Of a stretch of DNA of 35,582 bases, positions 1-7,573 are shown one piece after another. Position 1 is the first letter of the stretch; each line of letters starts with the position of its first letter. A program made the position numbers and the translations under genes. This stretch comes from Staphylococcus simulans (lineage in GTDB: Bacteria > Bacillota > Bacilli > Staphylococcales > Staphylococcaceae). Below the pieces are notes generated by a model that saw nothing but the letters and a program-made list of their open reading frames with translations, ran no database searches and had not been told where the DNA came from. The stretch is from positions 1 to 35,582 of the forward strand of contig NZ_PZGG01000022.1 of assembly GCF_003043455.1 (NCBI RefSeq). The letters run 5' to 3'.

Positions 1-120
1 TTTTTAGGAAGTAAAGAGAATTGAATTGAAAATATCAAAGAATTAATAGGATAAAAATCATGGATGCATAATGTGATTAAAATTAATTGATATGGTAAGT
101 GGTTAATAGATTGAATACAT
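1..120. other. AT-rich sequence beyond the mntABC terminator
   Basis: No reading frame, repeat or convincing promoter is visible here. It lies beyond the minus-strand terminator that closes the mntABC transcript. Confidence 0.5.
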
Positions 121-156
121 GAAAAAAAGCGACAGCTCTTGAGGGGAACTGTCGCT
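121..156 (-). terminator. Intrinsic terminator of mntABC
   Basis: Perfect 8-bp stem AGCGACAG/CTGTCGCT (128-135/149-156) followed on the minus strand by seven T (128-122, partly shared with the stem end). It ends the mntABC-RsaC transcript. Confidence 0.85.
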
Positions 157-323
157 TCGAAAATCGATGTCATCGCAAGCACCGATTTTCATAAAGTGGT
201 GTGTGGTCCAGTGGGAGGAAAGACCACAGCTTATTTATGTTTAGGATAGATTATTTATGGATTAGCGGAAATGGAATGGACATACTAGGAGGTCTTTTTC
301 CGCTAATTGAAAGGATAAATTGT
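121..323 (-). ncRNA. rsaC: RsaC-like sRNA from the mntABC 3' UTR
   Basis: This is the 200-nt tail between the mntC stop and the transcript terminator. On the minus strand it forms, in order, a hairpin with 11-bp arms (261-271/297-307), a 7-bp hairpin (202-208/222-228), a hairpin with 8 perfect pairs extended by a few more (159-166/183-190) and the terminator hairpin (128-135/149-156). Three of the loops are C-rich in the RNA sense (GACCTCC, TTTCCTCCC, TTCCCCTC), as expected for a staphylococcal sRNA that pairs with SD sites. Known: in S. aureus RsaC is cut by RNase III from the mntABC 3' UTR during Mn starvation and represses sodA. Here it would be far shorter than the roughly 1.1-kb S. aureus form. 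The identity rests on position and structure, not on an alignment. Confidence 0.6.
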
Positions 324-1256
324 TTACTTCATGCTTTGATGAACGGTTTCAATGTTAGATTCCATCATTTTGTAGTAGGAATCTCCTTTACTGCCTTTTT
401 TGCCAATAGAGTCTGTGTAGACTTCTCCTGAAATTGGAACGCCTGTTTCTTCACTCAAGCTTTTCATACTTTTATGATCGACACTTGTTTCGACTAATAG
501 ATTTTTCAAGTTGTGATCTTTAACGAATTTAATCGCTTGTTTCATTTGTTCAGGAGTTCCTTGTTTTTCAGTGTTAATTTCCCAAATATAGCCGGGAGTG
601 ATGCCATATTGTTTTGAGAAATATTTAAATGCGCCTTCACTTGTGATCATAGCGCGTTGATCTTTAGGAATGTCATCGAACTTGTCGTGACTGTCTTTAT
701 TTAACTTTTCAAGCTTGTTGATATAAGCATCACCTCGTTTTTCGTAGTCTGCTTTGTGTGCTTTATCATGATTGATTGCAGCTTGCTGAATATTCTTCAC
801 ATATTTGATGCCGTTCTCTAGACTTAACCAAGCGTGAGGGTCTTGTTTTGTCTCATCGCCTTCAGCACCGTTCAGGTAAATTGGTTTTACATCTTTAGAA
901 ACGCGTACGACACTATCATCTTTAGTTGTTTTGCCAGCTTGGTCTAAAGCATTTTTAAACCAACCATTACCTGTTTCCAGATTCAATCCGTTATAAAGGA
1001 TGATATCTGCGTCTGTTAAGGCTTTGATGTCTTTAGGTTTGACCTCATATTCATGAGGATCTTGGCCGATAGGAACTATGCTATGTATATCCGCATGGTC
1101 CCCGACTACGTTGTCGGCCATGTCATATAGTATTGAATTGGTTGTGACGATTTTAAGTTTATCGTTATCAGAGGCAGTTGATTTTGAATCTTTACCTCCG
1201 CCGCATGCTGCTAATAGCAATAATATGATAGCTAATAATGGTACTAATTTTTTCAT
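324..1256 (-). CDS. mntC: Manganese ABC transporter substrate-binding lipoprotein MntC
   Basis: Solute-binding lipoprotein (cluster A-I, 310 aa) that captures Mn2+ outside the membrane and hands it to MntB. The N-terminus is a lipoprotein signal peptide (MKKLV..., lipobox LAAC followed by Gly-Gly-Gly). The four expected metal ligands sit in their usual contexts: His in DPHEYE, His in DPHAWL, Glu in TSEGAF and Asp in VYTDS. I start it at 1256 rather than at the longer frame from 1331 because an AAAGGAG site precedes this ATG, the signal peptide begins here, and the ATG overlaps the mntB stop (ATGA at 1253-1256), indicating translational coupling. It is the last gene of mntABC and is followed by the RsaC-like tail. 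Confidence 0.95.
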   Translation of the reverse strand: MKKLVPLLAIILLLLAACGGGKDSKSTASDNDKLKIVTTNSILYDMADNVVGDHADIHSIVPIGQDPHEYEVKPKDIKALTDADIILYNGLNLETGNGWFKNALDQAGKTTKDDSVVRVSKDVKPIYLNGAEGDETKQDPHAWLSLENGIKYVKNIQQAAINHDKAHKADYEKRGDAYINKLEKLNKDSHDKFDDIPKDQRAMITSEGAFKYFSKQYGITPGYIWEINTEKQGTPEQMKQAIKFVKDHNLKNLLVETSVDHKSMKSLSEETGVPISGEVYTDSIGKKGSKGDSYYKMMESNIETVHQSMK

Positions 1257-2089
1257 GATGTAACTCCTTTTTTGATTTTGAGAGTCAATTTTGAATAGAT
1301 AAATGTACCGACATAAATAGCAAACGCACACAAGACAATTGTTGCACCACTAGGGATGTTATAAATGTAGCTGAAATACATACCGATTATTGAACTGATT
1401 ACACTGATTAAACTGGCTACAATCATCATAGACCATAATTTCTTGGTGATGAGAAAAGCTGCTGAAGCAGGTGTAATCAAAAGTGCAACAACGAGTATAA
1501 TACCCACAGTTTGAATGCTTGCGACTGTCACGAGTGACAAGAGCAGCATCACAAAGTAGTGGATGGCTGTTGTGTTTAAACCGCTCATTCTACTAAAGGT
1601 TGAATCGAAAGTAGAAATCATTAATGGGCGGTAAAAAATGATGATAAGCAAGAGTACTATTATGCTGACAATAATCGTCGACCAGTACGCACTATTGGTA
1701 ATCGCTAGCAAATTACCGAATAGAATGTGATACAAGTTCGTCGTACTATTGATCAAGCTGATAATAATTACTCCGGTAGCTAAGAATGCTGTAAAACTGA
1801 TACCAATGGCTGCATCTTGTTTGGTTTTACTTCGTTCAGAAATAAAGCCGATGAATAGACTGGCTAACATTCCTGTGACTAAAGCTCCGACAAACATCGG
1901 AATGTTAAAAAGGAATGATAGTGCAACCCCTGGCAATACAGCATGGCTCATCGCATCACCCATGAGCGACAACCCTCTTAATACAATCAGGCTGCCGACT
2001 GTTCCGCACACAATGCCGACACAAATGGAAATAATCAGGGCGCGATTTAAAAATTGATACTGTGTGAGTTGTTGTATAAATTCGTACAT
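1253..2089 (-). CDS. mntB: Manganese ABC transporter permease MntB
   Basis: Membrane permease of the ABC-3 (zinc/manganese) family, 278 aa. Most of the protein is hydrophobic, with about eight to nine membrane segments, and includes the family's GLSLMGDAMSHAVLPG stretch near residues 38-53, which contacts the ATPase. It lies 24 nt downstream of mntA and overlaps mntC by 4 nt. The SD before its ATG is weak (AGAAAGAGAG), so its translation may rely on coupling to mntA. Role: forms the Mn2+ channel with MntA as ATPase and MntC as binding protein. Confidence 0.94.
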   Translation of the reverse strand: MYEFIQQLTQYQFLNRALIISICVGIVCGTVGSLIVLRGLSLMGDAMSHAVLPGVALSFLFNIPMFVGALVTGMLASLFIGFISERSKTKQDAAIGISFTAFLATGVIIISLINSTTNLYHILFGNLLAITNSAYWSTIIVSIIVLLLIIIFYRPLMISTFDSTFSRMSGLNTTAIHYFVMLLLSLVTVASIQTVGIILVVALLITPASAAFLITKKLWSMMIVASLISVISSIIGMYFSYIYNIPSGATIVLCAFAIYVGTFIYSKLTLKIKKGVTS

Positions 2090-2113
2090 AAATCTGACTC
2101 TCTTTCTAATTCT

Positions 2114-2827
2114 TTAATGGCGCTGTGGTTGATTCATGAATGTCTCGTTTAATCGTTCTGTAGTCATTGCTTCTTCACTTGGTCCGAAATAACGTAAAGT
2201 TTTGTTGAGCAGAATGACACGATCGAAATAAGTGGTCGCTTTTGATAGATCATGATGCACGATTAATATTAATTTACCTTCGGCTTTTAAAGCTTCAATT
2301 TTACGCATAATTAATTGTTCACTCGTGAAATCAATTCCTACAAAAGGTTCGTCTAATAAGTAAAGTTCACTCGTCGACATCAAGGCACGTGCAACTAATA
2401 CACGTTGCAACTGTCCGCCACTCAATTGAGAAATTTGGCGTTTACGTAAATGAGTTAATTCCATTTCTTCTAATAACTGAGTTAAGCGTTGCTTAATTTG
2501 TGCAGAAGGGCGTCTGAACCACCCGATTTCCTTATAAGCGCCTGATAGTACGACGTTTTCAACATCAATTGGAAAATCTAAATCTAAGTAGGCTTTTTGC
2601 GGTATGTATGTGATGTTCTTAAGTTGTGATTCGACTGGTTGATTGTTCAACAATTGGACACCTTGTGATTTAAACTCTCCGATTAACGCTTTGATTAATG
2701 AGGATTTTCCTGCACCGTTCGGACCCATAATACCGATAATTTCACCGTGAACAGGAATAGACAAATTGATATTTTGTAAGACATGCTTATTGCCTAAATA
2801 TAAATCCAAATTCTCAATTTCTAACAA
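2114..2827 (-). CDS. mntA: Manganese ABC transporter ATPase MntA
   Basis: ABC ATPase that powers Mn2+ import. It shows Walker A GPNGAGKS, the signature LSGGQLQRV, Walker B LYLLDEP and a switch His in IVHHD. I prefer the TTG at 2827: AGGAGG lies 7 nt upstream, whereas the GTG at 2833 touches that SD directly and cannot be used efficiently. First gene of the mntABC operon; its promoter (-35 TTGACA at 2901-2896, 17-nt spacer, -10 TATGAT at 2878-2873) is overlapped downstream by an MntR box, so it should be repressed when Mn is plentiful. Confidence 0.94.
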   Translation of the reverse strand: MLEIENLDLYLGNKHVLQNINLSIPVHGEIIGIMGPNGAGKSSLIKALIGEFKSQGVQLLNNQPVESQLKNITYIPQKAYLDLDFPIDVENVVLSGAYKEIGWFRRPSAQIKQRLTQLLEEMELTHLRKRQISQLSGGQLQRVLVARALMSTSELYLLDEPFVGIDFTSEQLIMRKIEALKAEGKLILIVHHDLSKATTYFDRVILLNKTLRYFGPSEEAMTTERLNETFMNQPQRH

Positions 2828-2850
2828 TATCACACCTCCTAAAAGAATTT

Positions 2851-2864
2851 TTAGGGTAACCTAA
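2851..2864. promoter_or_regulatory. MntR/SirR operator at the mntA start point
   Basis: TTAGGGTAACCTAA matches the staphylococcal DtxR-family operator core TTAGGTTAACCTAA at 13 of 14 positions. It lies just downstream of the mntA -10, over the expected transcription start, where a bound repressor blocks initiation. It is also within 90 bp of mntR. Confidence 0.85.
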
Positions 2865-2872
2865 TTTATTTC

Positions 2873-2901
2873 ATCATAAGACATGAATTTTCGCGTGTCA
2901 A
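2873..2901 (-). promoter_or_regulatory. mntABC promoter
   Basis: Minus strand: -35 TTGACA (2901-2896), 17-nt spacer, -10 TATGAT (2878-2873). The -35 is a perfect consensus match and the -10 matches at 5 of 6. Confidence 0.85.
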
Positions 2902-2952
2902 GTCTTTTCGTGATACAATAAAGTGAATCTGGATGGAAGGAACGGTGACAAG

Positions 2953-3609
2953 ATGTTAACGGAAGAAAAAGAAGATTACCTCAAAGCGATTTTGAATAAT
3001 GGCGGCGCAACTTCATTCGTTACAAATAAAAAACTTTCTCAATACTTAAATATTAAACCCCCATCCGTGAGTGAGATGGTCAATCGTTTAGAAAAAGCAG
3101 GCTATGTAACTACTAAACCTTATAAGGGTGTGAAGTTATCCGAAGAAGGTTTCAACCATACATTAGAAATTATTAAGCGTCATCGCTTATTAGAACTTTT
3201 CTTAATCGAAATATTGAAATACAACTGGGAAGAGGTACACCAAGAAGCAGAGGTACTAGAACATAGAGTGTCTGATTTGTTTGTTGAACGTTTAGATTCA
3301 TTGTTGAACTATCCGACTACATGTCCGCATGGCGGTATTATCCCAAGAGACGGTAAATTTGAAGAAATCTACAATGAGTCATTAAAAACATTCCAAGCAG
3401 GAGATCAAATCGTTATTCGTCGGGTACGCGATCGTACGAAGTTATTAATTTATCTTTCAAGTAAATTTATTTCAATCGGGGATACGGTTACGGTAATATC
3501 TCGTGATGATACAAACGAAGTCATCGCTATTCAAAAAGGGGACGACCCATTAATCATTTTAAGTTATGAAAATGCGGCACATATTTTTGGGGAAATAGCG
3601 GATGTATAA
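2953..3609 (+). CDS. mntR: Mn-dependent transcriptional repressor MntR (DtxR family)
   Basis: Metal-sensing repressor of 218 aa. Residues 1-70 are a winged helix-turn-helix with the recognition segment NIKPPSVSEMVNRLEKAGYV. The middle dimerisation/metal-binding part carries Asp8, the His of RHRLLE and the Glu/His set in VHQEAEVLEH. The CPHGG.IP motif follows, and the last 65 residues look like the FeoA/SH3 domain of long DtxR-type regulators. I chose the ATG at 2953 (MLTEEKEDYL, the family's usual start) over the frame opening at 2923, which has no supporting SD. Divergent from mntABC, which it very probably controls. A candidate -10 TACAAT is at 2914-2919. Confidence 0.93.
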   Translation: MLTEEKEDYLKAILNNGGATSFVTNKKLSQYLNIKPPSVSEMVNRLEKAGYVTTKPYKGVKLSEEGFNHTLEIIKRHRLLELFLIEILKYNWEEVHQEAEVLEHRVSDLFVERLDSLLNYPTTCPHGGIIPRDGKFEEIYNESLKTFQAGDQIVIRRVRDRTKLLIYLSSKFISIGDTVTVISRDDTNEVIAIQKGDDPLIILSYENAAHIFGEIADV

Positions 3610-3639
3610 ATAGAATAGAAATCAGAGTGGTTCATCATT

Positions 3640-3670
3640 GGCGTAATCTTTTGAGGTTACGTCTTTTTTT
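3640..3670 (+). terminator. mntR terminator
   Basis: Short stem CGTAA/TTACG around TCTTTTGAGG, followed by CTTTTTTT. Confidence 0.7.
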
Positions 3671-3767
3671 AGTCGTTCTAATTAATGAGATACATATCAT
3701 TCTTTGTACCTATGGATAATTCAAAAAATCGTCATATAATAATAAAAAAGATAAAAGAGGTATATGG

Positions 3768-4472
3768 ATGAAGGGGAATACAGAGCATCAAACAGAAAAA
3801 ATAGTTTTAGTTGTCAGCTCATTGATCTTTTTGTTTATAATGATTGGGAATTATTTAAAATTAGATGTTTTAAGACATATAGATCAAACGACATTACATT
3901 GGTTTATACAAACGTTCGGCGAACCCAAAATGCAGTTTGGTCATGGCTTTCTTAATAATTATATGACTGCACTGGCTACTTATGGAGATGTATTAACGTT
4001 TGTAGTAATGTCTATTGTCATTGCGATTATTTTATTATTCAAACGGTACTATGTATTAAGTTTATGGCTTTTAGCCACAGTGGCTTCAGGAGGCATCTTA
4101 GGTATTATTTTTAAAGATATTATTTATCGTCATCGCCCGTATGACCATTTGTTGGCAGATACAGGATTTTCTTTTCCCAGTGGACATTCATTATCTAGTA
4201 CGTTAATTGTGATTATTATGTTTGCGGTGTTTTTACCTAAGGTGAGACATCGTGCAATTCAAGTGATAATTGCTGGTTTGCTTTCAGTGTTATGGGTAAG
4301 TATTTTATTTTCAAGAATGTACTTTCATGCACACTTTTTAACTGACGTGATAGGCGGTGTCTCTTTAGGTATTGTTTGGGTAATGGCTGCTATCTTGATA
4401 TATCGCTCGTTATTCATGAAGTTACCTCAAATCAATTTACTTCGAACAGGTAAGACTTATTATATAAAATAG
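3768..4472 (+). CDS. PAP2-family membrane phosphatase
   Basis: Integral membrane lipid phosphatase of 234 aa with about six membrane segments. All three PAP2 motifs are present: K117-x6-R123-P124, PSGH at 137-140, and S182-R183-x5-H189-x3-D193. Catalysis is expected on the outer face of the membrane, where members remove phosphate from undecaprenyl diphosphate, phosphatidylglycerophosphate or related lipids; which one this uses cannot be read from the sequence. The start ATG at 3768 has AAAGAGG 7 nt upstream; a competing ATG at 3764 opens a shadow frame of 63 codons. It stands alone between mntR and a strong bidirectional terminator. Next to teichoic acid genes, a bactoprenyl phosphate substrate would make sense (inference). 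Confidence 0.88.
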   Translation: MKGNTEHQTEKIVLVVSSLIFLFIMIGNYLKLDVLRHIDQTTLHWFIQTFGEPKMQFGHGFLNNYMTALATYGDVLTFVVMSIVIAIILLFKRYYVLSLWLLATVASGGILGIIFKDIIYRHRPYDHLLADTGFSFPSGHSLSSTLIVIIMFAVFLPKVRHRAIQVIIAGLLSVLWVSILFSRMYFHAHFLTDVIGGVSLGIVWVMAAILIYRSLFMKLPQINLLRTGKTYYIK

Positions 4473-4480
4473 TAAAATAA

Positions 4481-4518
4481 AGAAGCTTTGCGGTGTCATA
4501 TCGCAAAGCTTCTTTTAT
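4481..4518. terminator. Bidirectional terminator between PAP2 and GNAT genes
   Basis: Perfect 12-bp stem AGAAGCTTTGCG/CGCAAAGCTTCT (4481-4492/4502-4513), T-rich on the plus side (TTTTATT) and on the minus side (TTTATTTTA). It serves the convergent genes on both sides. Confidence 0.88.
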
Positions 4519-4535
4519 TCATCTATTCATCTCTA

Positions 4536-5027
4536 TTAAATTTGTTTGCCCCAAATATTTAAGTCTAAGCGTTGATTATCGATGTGTGCGATTTGCGGCA
4601 TTTCTCCCCAAAGAACGTAGCCTTGTTTTTCAAACAGTTTGTTGCACGGTATGTTTTGAGCGAAAACATAACCGGTTAAAAAGCGGATCCCTAACGCTTT
4701 GGCTTCTTGTTCTAGACGTTGCATCACTTTAGTGCCAATACCTTTACCACTAATCTGTTGATCCAAATAGATGCTGACTTCTGCAGTTTCATCATAAGCA
4801 GGTCTGCCGTAAAAGTAATTCAGACTCGCATAGCCAATTGGACGCATCTCTTCATCATATACTGTAAACAAAGGGCGCATGGCATCGTGTTTATCAAAGA
4901 TATGTGCCATTTCTTGTTCTGTCACTTCATCAATATCCGCTGTGATGTTACGTGCAGCTATGGCTTGATTATAAACTTTTGTAAATAACGATAAATCGAC
5001 TTGTGTTGCTGGACGAAGCTTTACCAT
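4536..5027 (-). CDS. GNAT acetyltransferase, phosphinothricin acetyltransferase-like
   Basis: A 163-aa N-acetyltransferase. It opens with the RPATQVDL start typical of the family, and the acetyl-CoA loop is at residues 91-99 (QISGKGIGT). The VYNQAIAARN..TADIDEVT region resembles phosphinothricin/methionine sulfoximine acetyltransferases (COG1247), which acetylate the amino group of glutamate analogues; the true substrate here is unknown. It lies 10 nt downstream of the M50-like gene, with an AAGGTGAT site before its ATG, so the two are probably one transcript ending at the 4481-4518 terminator. Confidence 0.85.
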   Translation of the reverse strand: MVKLRPATQVDLSLFTKVYNQAIAARNITADIDEVTEQEMAHIFDKHDAMRPLFTVYDEEMRPIGYASLNYFYGRPAYDETAEVSIYLDQQISGKGIGTKVMQRLEQEAKALGIRFLTGYVFAQNIPCNKLFEKQGYVLWGEMPQIAHIDNQRLDLNIWGKQI

Positions 5028-5037
5028 TTATATCACC

Positions 5038-5790
5038 TTAATTCTGTAAAAGTAGAATAGTGATAATAGCGTACACGATATAAACGTTAAAGGCAATCCA
5101 TAACAAGCTGAAAATTACGACAGGGATACCAGTTAATTGACGTAAAGCTAAACCATCCCAGTCTATGACATGTTTCGTGAAAGTCAAAGTAATAATTGTC
5201 CAAGTCGATTGTAATAACTCTCCGAAAAGTACACCTAAAATAAAGTGATAAATCAACGATAAGATAATGACAATGAATTCAGGTTGCCCGTTTTGAATTA
5301 AACCATAAATCATGATACCTAATAAAAGGGTCAGTAAAATAGGAATACCTTTTCTAGAAGTAATCAGCACAAAATAAATAAAGATACCTAGATAGCTGAA
5401 AACGAAGAGTGAAGGATAATGGTAGTATCCCGCAAAGAGACCGACTGCCAACATCAATGGCGGCATTAAGTAACCACCAAGAGTAGTAATAATCATTGTT
5501 AGTCTGCTTCTTGCTCTTGTGACCGCAAAACCTTGCCTGGAAGTTTGTATACGTTCTCTAGGAGAAGTCACAATGACTAAGTCTTCGGTACGCCCACCAC
5601 TCACTTTATTAAACAAAATATGTCCGAATTCGTGTGTCAGAACTGGAATATAATTTAATACAATGTCCAGAATGGCAAAGCTTGGTTTATGGCGATTGCG
5701 ATGTACAAATAGATACGCAATGGCGATTAATACGACCCAATAGAGATGGAGGGTCATGGAAGTACTCAAAATATCTTTAATTAACTGCAT
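5038..5790 (-). CDS. M50-like membrane metalloprotease-family protein
   Basis: A 250-aa protein with about seven hydrophobic segments. It carries HEFGH at residues 53-57, the HExxH zinc motif of site-2/M50-type membrane peptidases, in the context LTHEFGHILF. The second-site Asp expected of the family may be in DWDGLA near residue 213. Such proteins cut membrane-bound substrates or act as membrane chaperones; the target is not evident. First gene of a two-gene unit with the GNAT gene. I am confident of the family resemblance, less of proteolytic activity. Confidence 0.8.
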   Translation of the reverse strand: MQLIKDILSTSMTLHLYWVVLIAIAYLFVHRNRHKPSFAILDIVLNYIPVLTHEFGHILFNKVSGGRTEDLVIVTSPRERIQTSRQGFAVTRARSRLTMIITTLGGYLMPPLMLAVGLFAGYYHYPSLFVFSYLGIFIYFVLITSRKGIPILLTLLLGIMIYGLIQNGQPEFIVIILSLIYHFILGVLFGELLQSTWTIITLTFTKHVIDWDGLALRQLTGIPVVIFSLLWIAFNVYIVYAIITILLLQN

Positions 5791-5816
5791 AATTTAACCT
5801 CTTCTTGAATTAGAAA

Positions 5817-5841
5817 AAGTTGAGATACATGACCTCAACTT
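5817..5841 (-). terminator. Terminator of the acetyltransferase gene
   Basis: Stem AAGTTGAG/CTCAACTT (5817-5824/5834-5841). On the minus strand it is followed by a short T-rich tail. Confidence 0.72.
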
Positions 5842-5900
5842 ATGATTTAACTTTATTGTATTAATTTTAAGTGTTAACGTCTTGCGTCTTCGGACCTATT

Positions 5901-6458
5901 TTAATCATTCGGCACGTCTTTGATGTAACGTGCGGGATTACCTGCGACAACTTGGTTTGCGGGAACATCTTTAGTGACCACACTGCCTGCACCGACAACA
6001 ACATTATCACCAATGGTGATACCTGGTAAAATAATGGCACCTGCGCCAATCCATACGTGGTTGCCGATCGTTATAGGATAGCCTAACTCTAGTTCAGCGG
6101 CACGTGTTTTAGGATTTAAAGGATGAGTTGCGGTAATCAACTGAACGTTCGGACCTAAGAGCACATGATTGCCGATCGTGATTTTTGCGACATCTAACAT
6201 CGTCGCATTGAAATTCGCATAGAAATGATTGCCGATAGTAATGTTGTAGCCGTAGTCAAAATGAATGTCTGGTTCAATGAAGACTTCTTCACCGCAAGTA
6301 CCCACGCTTTGTCGGAATAAATGCATACGTTCTTTAATAGAAAAGGCGTTGTTGATTGCTTTTGTTGCGTGGCGTGCTTTATGACGTTCCTTTACTAACT
6401 CAGGATCTCTTGAGTCATAGAGCTGACCGCTCAACATTTTGTCTTTTTCACTTGTCAT
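5901..6458 (-). CDS. Maltose/galactoside O-acetyltransferase family protein (LacA/NodL type)
   Basis: A 185-aa acetyltransferase. An N-terminal maltose-acetyltransferase cap (EKDKMLSGQLYDSRDPEL) precedes a left-handed beta-helix of hexapeptide repeats (ITIGNH occurs repeatedly, then WIGAGAIILPGITIGDNVVVGAGS, here described in parts). The catalytic His lies in TATHP near residue 114. Members acetylate sugar hydroxyls with acetyl-CoA; the physiological substrate is often unknown. It is divergent from tarA across about 135 bp and ends at its own terminator. Full length for the family. Confidence 0.88.
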   Translation of the reverse strand: MTSEKDKMLSGQLYDSRDPELVKERHKARHATKAINNAFSIKERMHLFRQSVGTCGEEVFIEPDIHFDYGYNITIGNHFYANFNATMLDVAKITIGNHVLLGPNVQLITATHPLNPKTRAAELELGYPITIGNHVWIGAGAIILPGITIGDNVVVGAGSVVTKDVPANQVVAGNPARYIKDVPND

Positions 6459-6594
6459 AGTATCTAACCTCTTTGATTCTCATAATAAATTCAGATTACC
6501 ACTTATAGTGAGGAATGCAATCAATTCAACTGACGTGTATAATAAGATGAAATGAATCTATAACATTAGAGGTGCAAGTTAGGAGTTTGAAGCG

Positions 6595-7350
6595 ATGAGT
6601 ATTCAACAAAAGCATAAACAAAATAAAGTAGATATTTTGTCTGTTCAATTTGATAATGTGACAATGGAAGAGATGAGAGAAGCGGTCATGCATTTCAGAG
6701 AAACAGATACGACTGATAATATGTTTGTAGTGACTGCGAATCCTGAAATTGTAGATTACGCATTAGATGATCAAAGTTATTATGATTTAATCAGTGAAGC
6801 AGATTATATCATTCCAGATGGATCAGGGATTATTCAAGCAGGCAGAATATTAGGTACCCCGTTAAAAGAACGTGTGCCAGGTATCGAATTTATGGCAAAG
6901 TGTTTAGAAATTGCTGAGCGTTATCATCAGCGTGTCTTCTTATTAGGTGCATCTGAAGCTGTAGTCGCAAAAGCCAAACAAGAGCTACAACATCGATATC
7001 CTCATGTGACTTTCGATGCACATCACGGTTATATCGATTTAAAAGATGAACAAGTGGTTCGTAAAGTAAGTAAATTCAATCCGGATTATGTATTTGTCGG
7101 TATGGGTTACCCTAAACAAGAACAATGGATTAAACAACACCGTCATCGCCTTCAACATACATTACTGATGGGTGTCGGCGGCTCTATTGAAATTTATAGC
7201 GGAACGAAAAAACGTGCACCTTTATTGTTCCGTAAAACAAACCTTGAATGGTTCTATCGCTTGATTACAGATTGGAAACGTATGGCAAGAATGCGCAGAT
7301 TGCCTAGATTTGTATCCAAAGTTTTCCGTAAACGTTTGAAGCGTAAATAA
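6595..7350 (+). CDS. tarA: N-acetylglucosaminyldiphosphoundecaprenol ManNAc transferase TarA
   Basis: GT26 (WecG/TagA/CpsF) glycosyltransferase of 251 aa. It adds ManNAc to GlcNAc-PP-undecaprenol, the first committed step of wall teichoic acid synthesis, at the inner membrane face. Visible hallmarks are TANPEI at 47-52, the catalytic Asp75 in PDGSG, VPGIEFM at 94-100, VGMGYPKQEQW at 168-178 and GVGGSIEIYSG near 193. The basic C-terminal tail (RMARMRRLPR) binds membrane. AGGAG lies 9 nt before the ATG. A TATAAT at 6538-6543 is a likely -10. In S. aureus tarA lies next to tarH; here about 5.8 kb of accessory sequence separates them. Confidence 0.95.
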   Translation: MSIQQKHKQNKVDILSVQFDNVTMEEMREAVMHFRETDTTDNMFVVTANPEIVDYALDDQSYYDLISEADYIIPDGSGIIQAGRILGTPLKERVPGIEFMAKCLEIAERYHQRVFLLGASEAVVAKAKQELQHRYPHVTFDAHHGYIDLKDEQVVRKVSKFNPDYVFVGMGYPKQEQWIKQHRHRLQHTLLMGVGGSIEIYSGTKKRAPLLFRKTNLEWFYRLITDWKRMARMRRLPRFVSKVFRKRLKRK

Positions 7351-7362
7351 TATTCAAATAAG

Positions 7363-7400
7363 CCTTCTCTAACAATATAGGAAAGTTAGAGGAGGTTTTT
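7363..7400 (+). terminator. tarA terminator
   Basis: An 11-bp stem with one wobble pair (7363-7373/7385-7395), followed by TTTTT. It separates tarA from the accessory block. Confidence 0.85.
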
Positions 7401-7573
7401 GTATGAACAAAATATGACATCTACATAATGCGTATTGAATATTCAGAAAAATAAAATAATATTATATTATTCACATATGAAGTGTATTGATAAGCATGAT
7501 TGAGACAATCATTTCTTTAAGAGCATAAACAACATACATCAAGAGGTGACAACATAAAAAAGGGATTCTATTA
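7401..7573 (+). other. Non-coding leader before the MFS gene
   Basis: AT-rich, with no gene visible. A good SD (AAGAGGTG, 7541-7548) is followed 5 nt later by ATAAAAAAGGG where an ATG would be expected; see the transporter entry. Confidence 0.5.

Noticed and set aside
201-431. 76-codon frame opposite the mntC 3' end
   Set aside because: It covers the hairpins of the 3' UTR and the end of mntC on the other strand, has no SD and no family resemblance.
2923-2952. Longer N-terminus for MntR
   Set aside because: The extension has no SD of its own and would cover the region between promoter and the canonical MLTEEKEDYL start.
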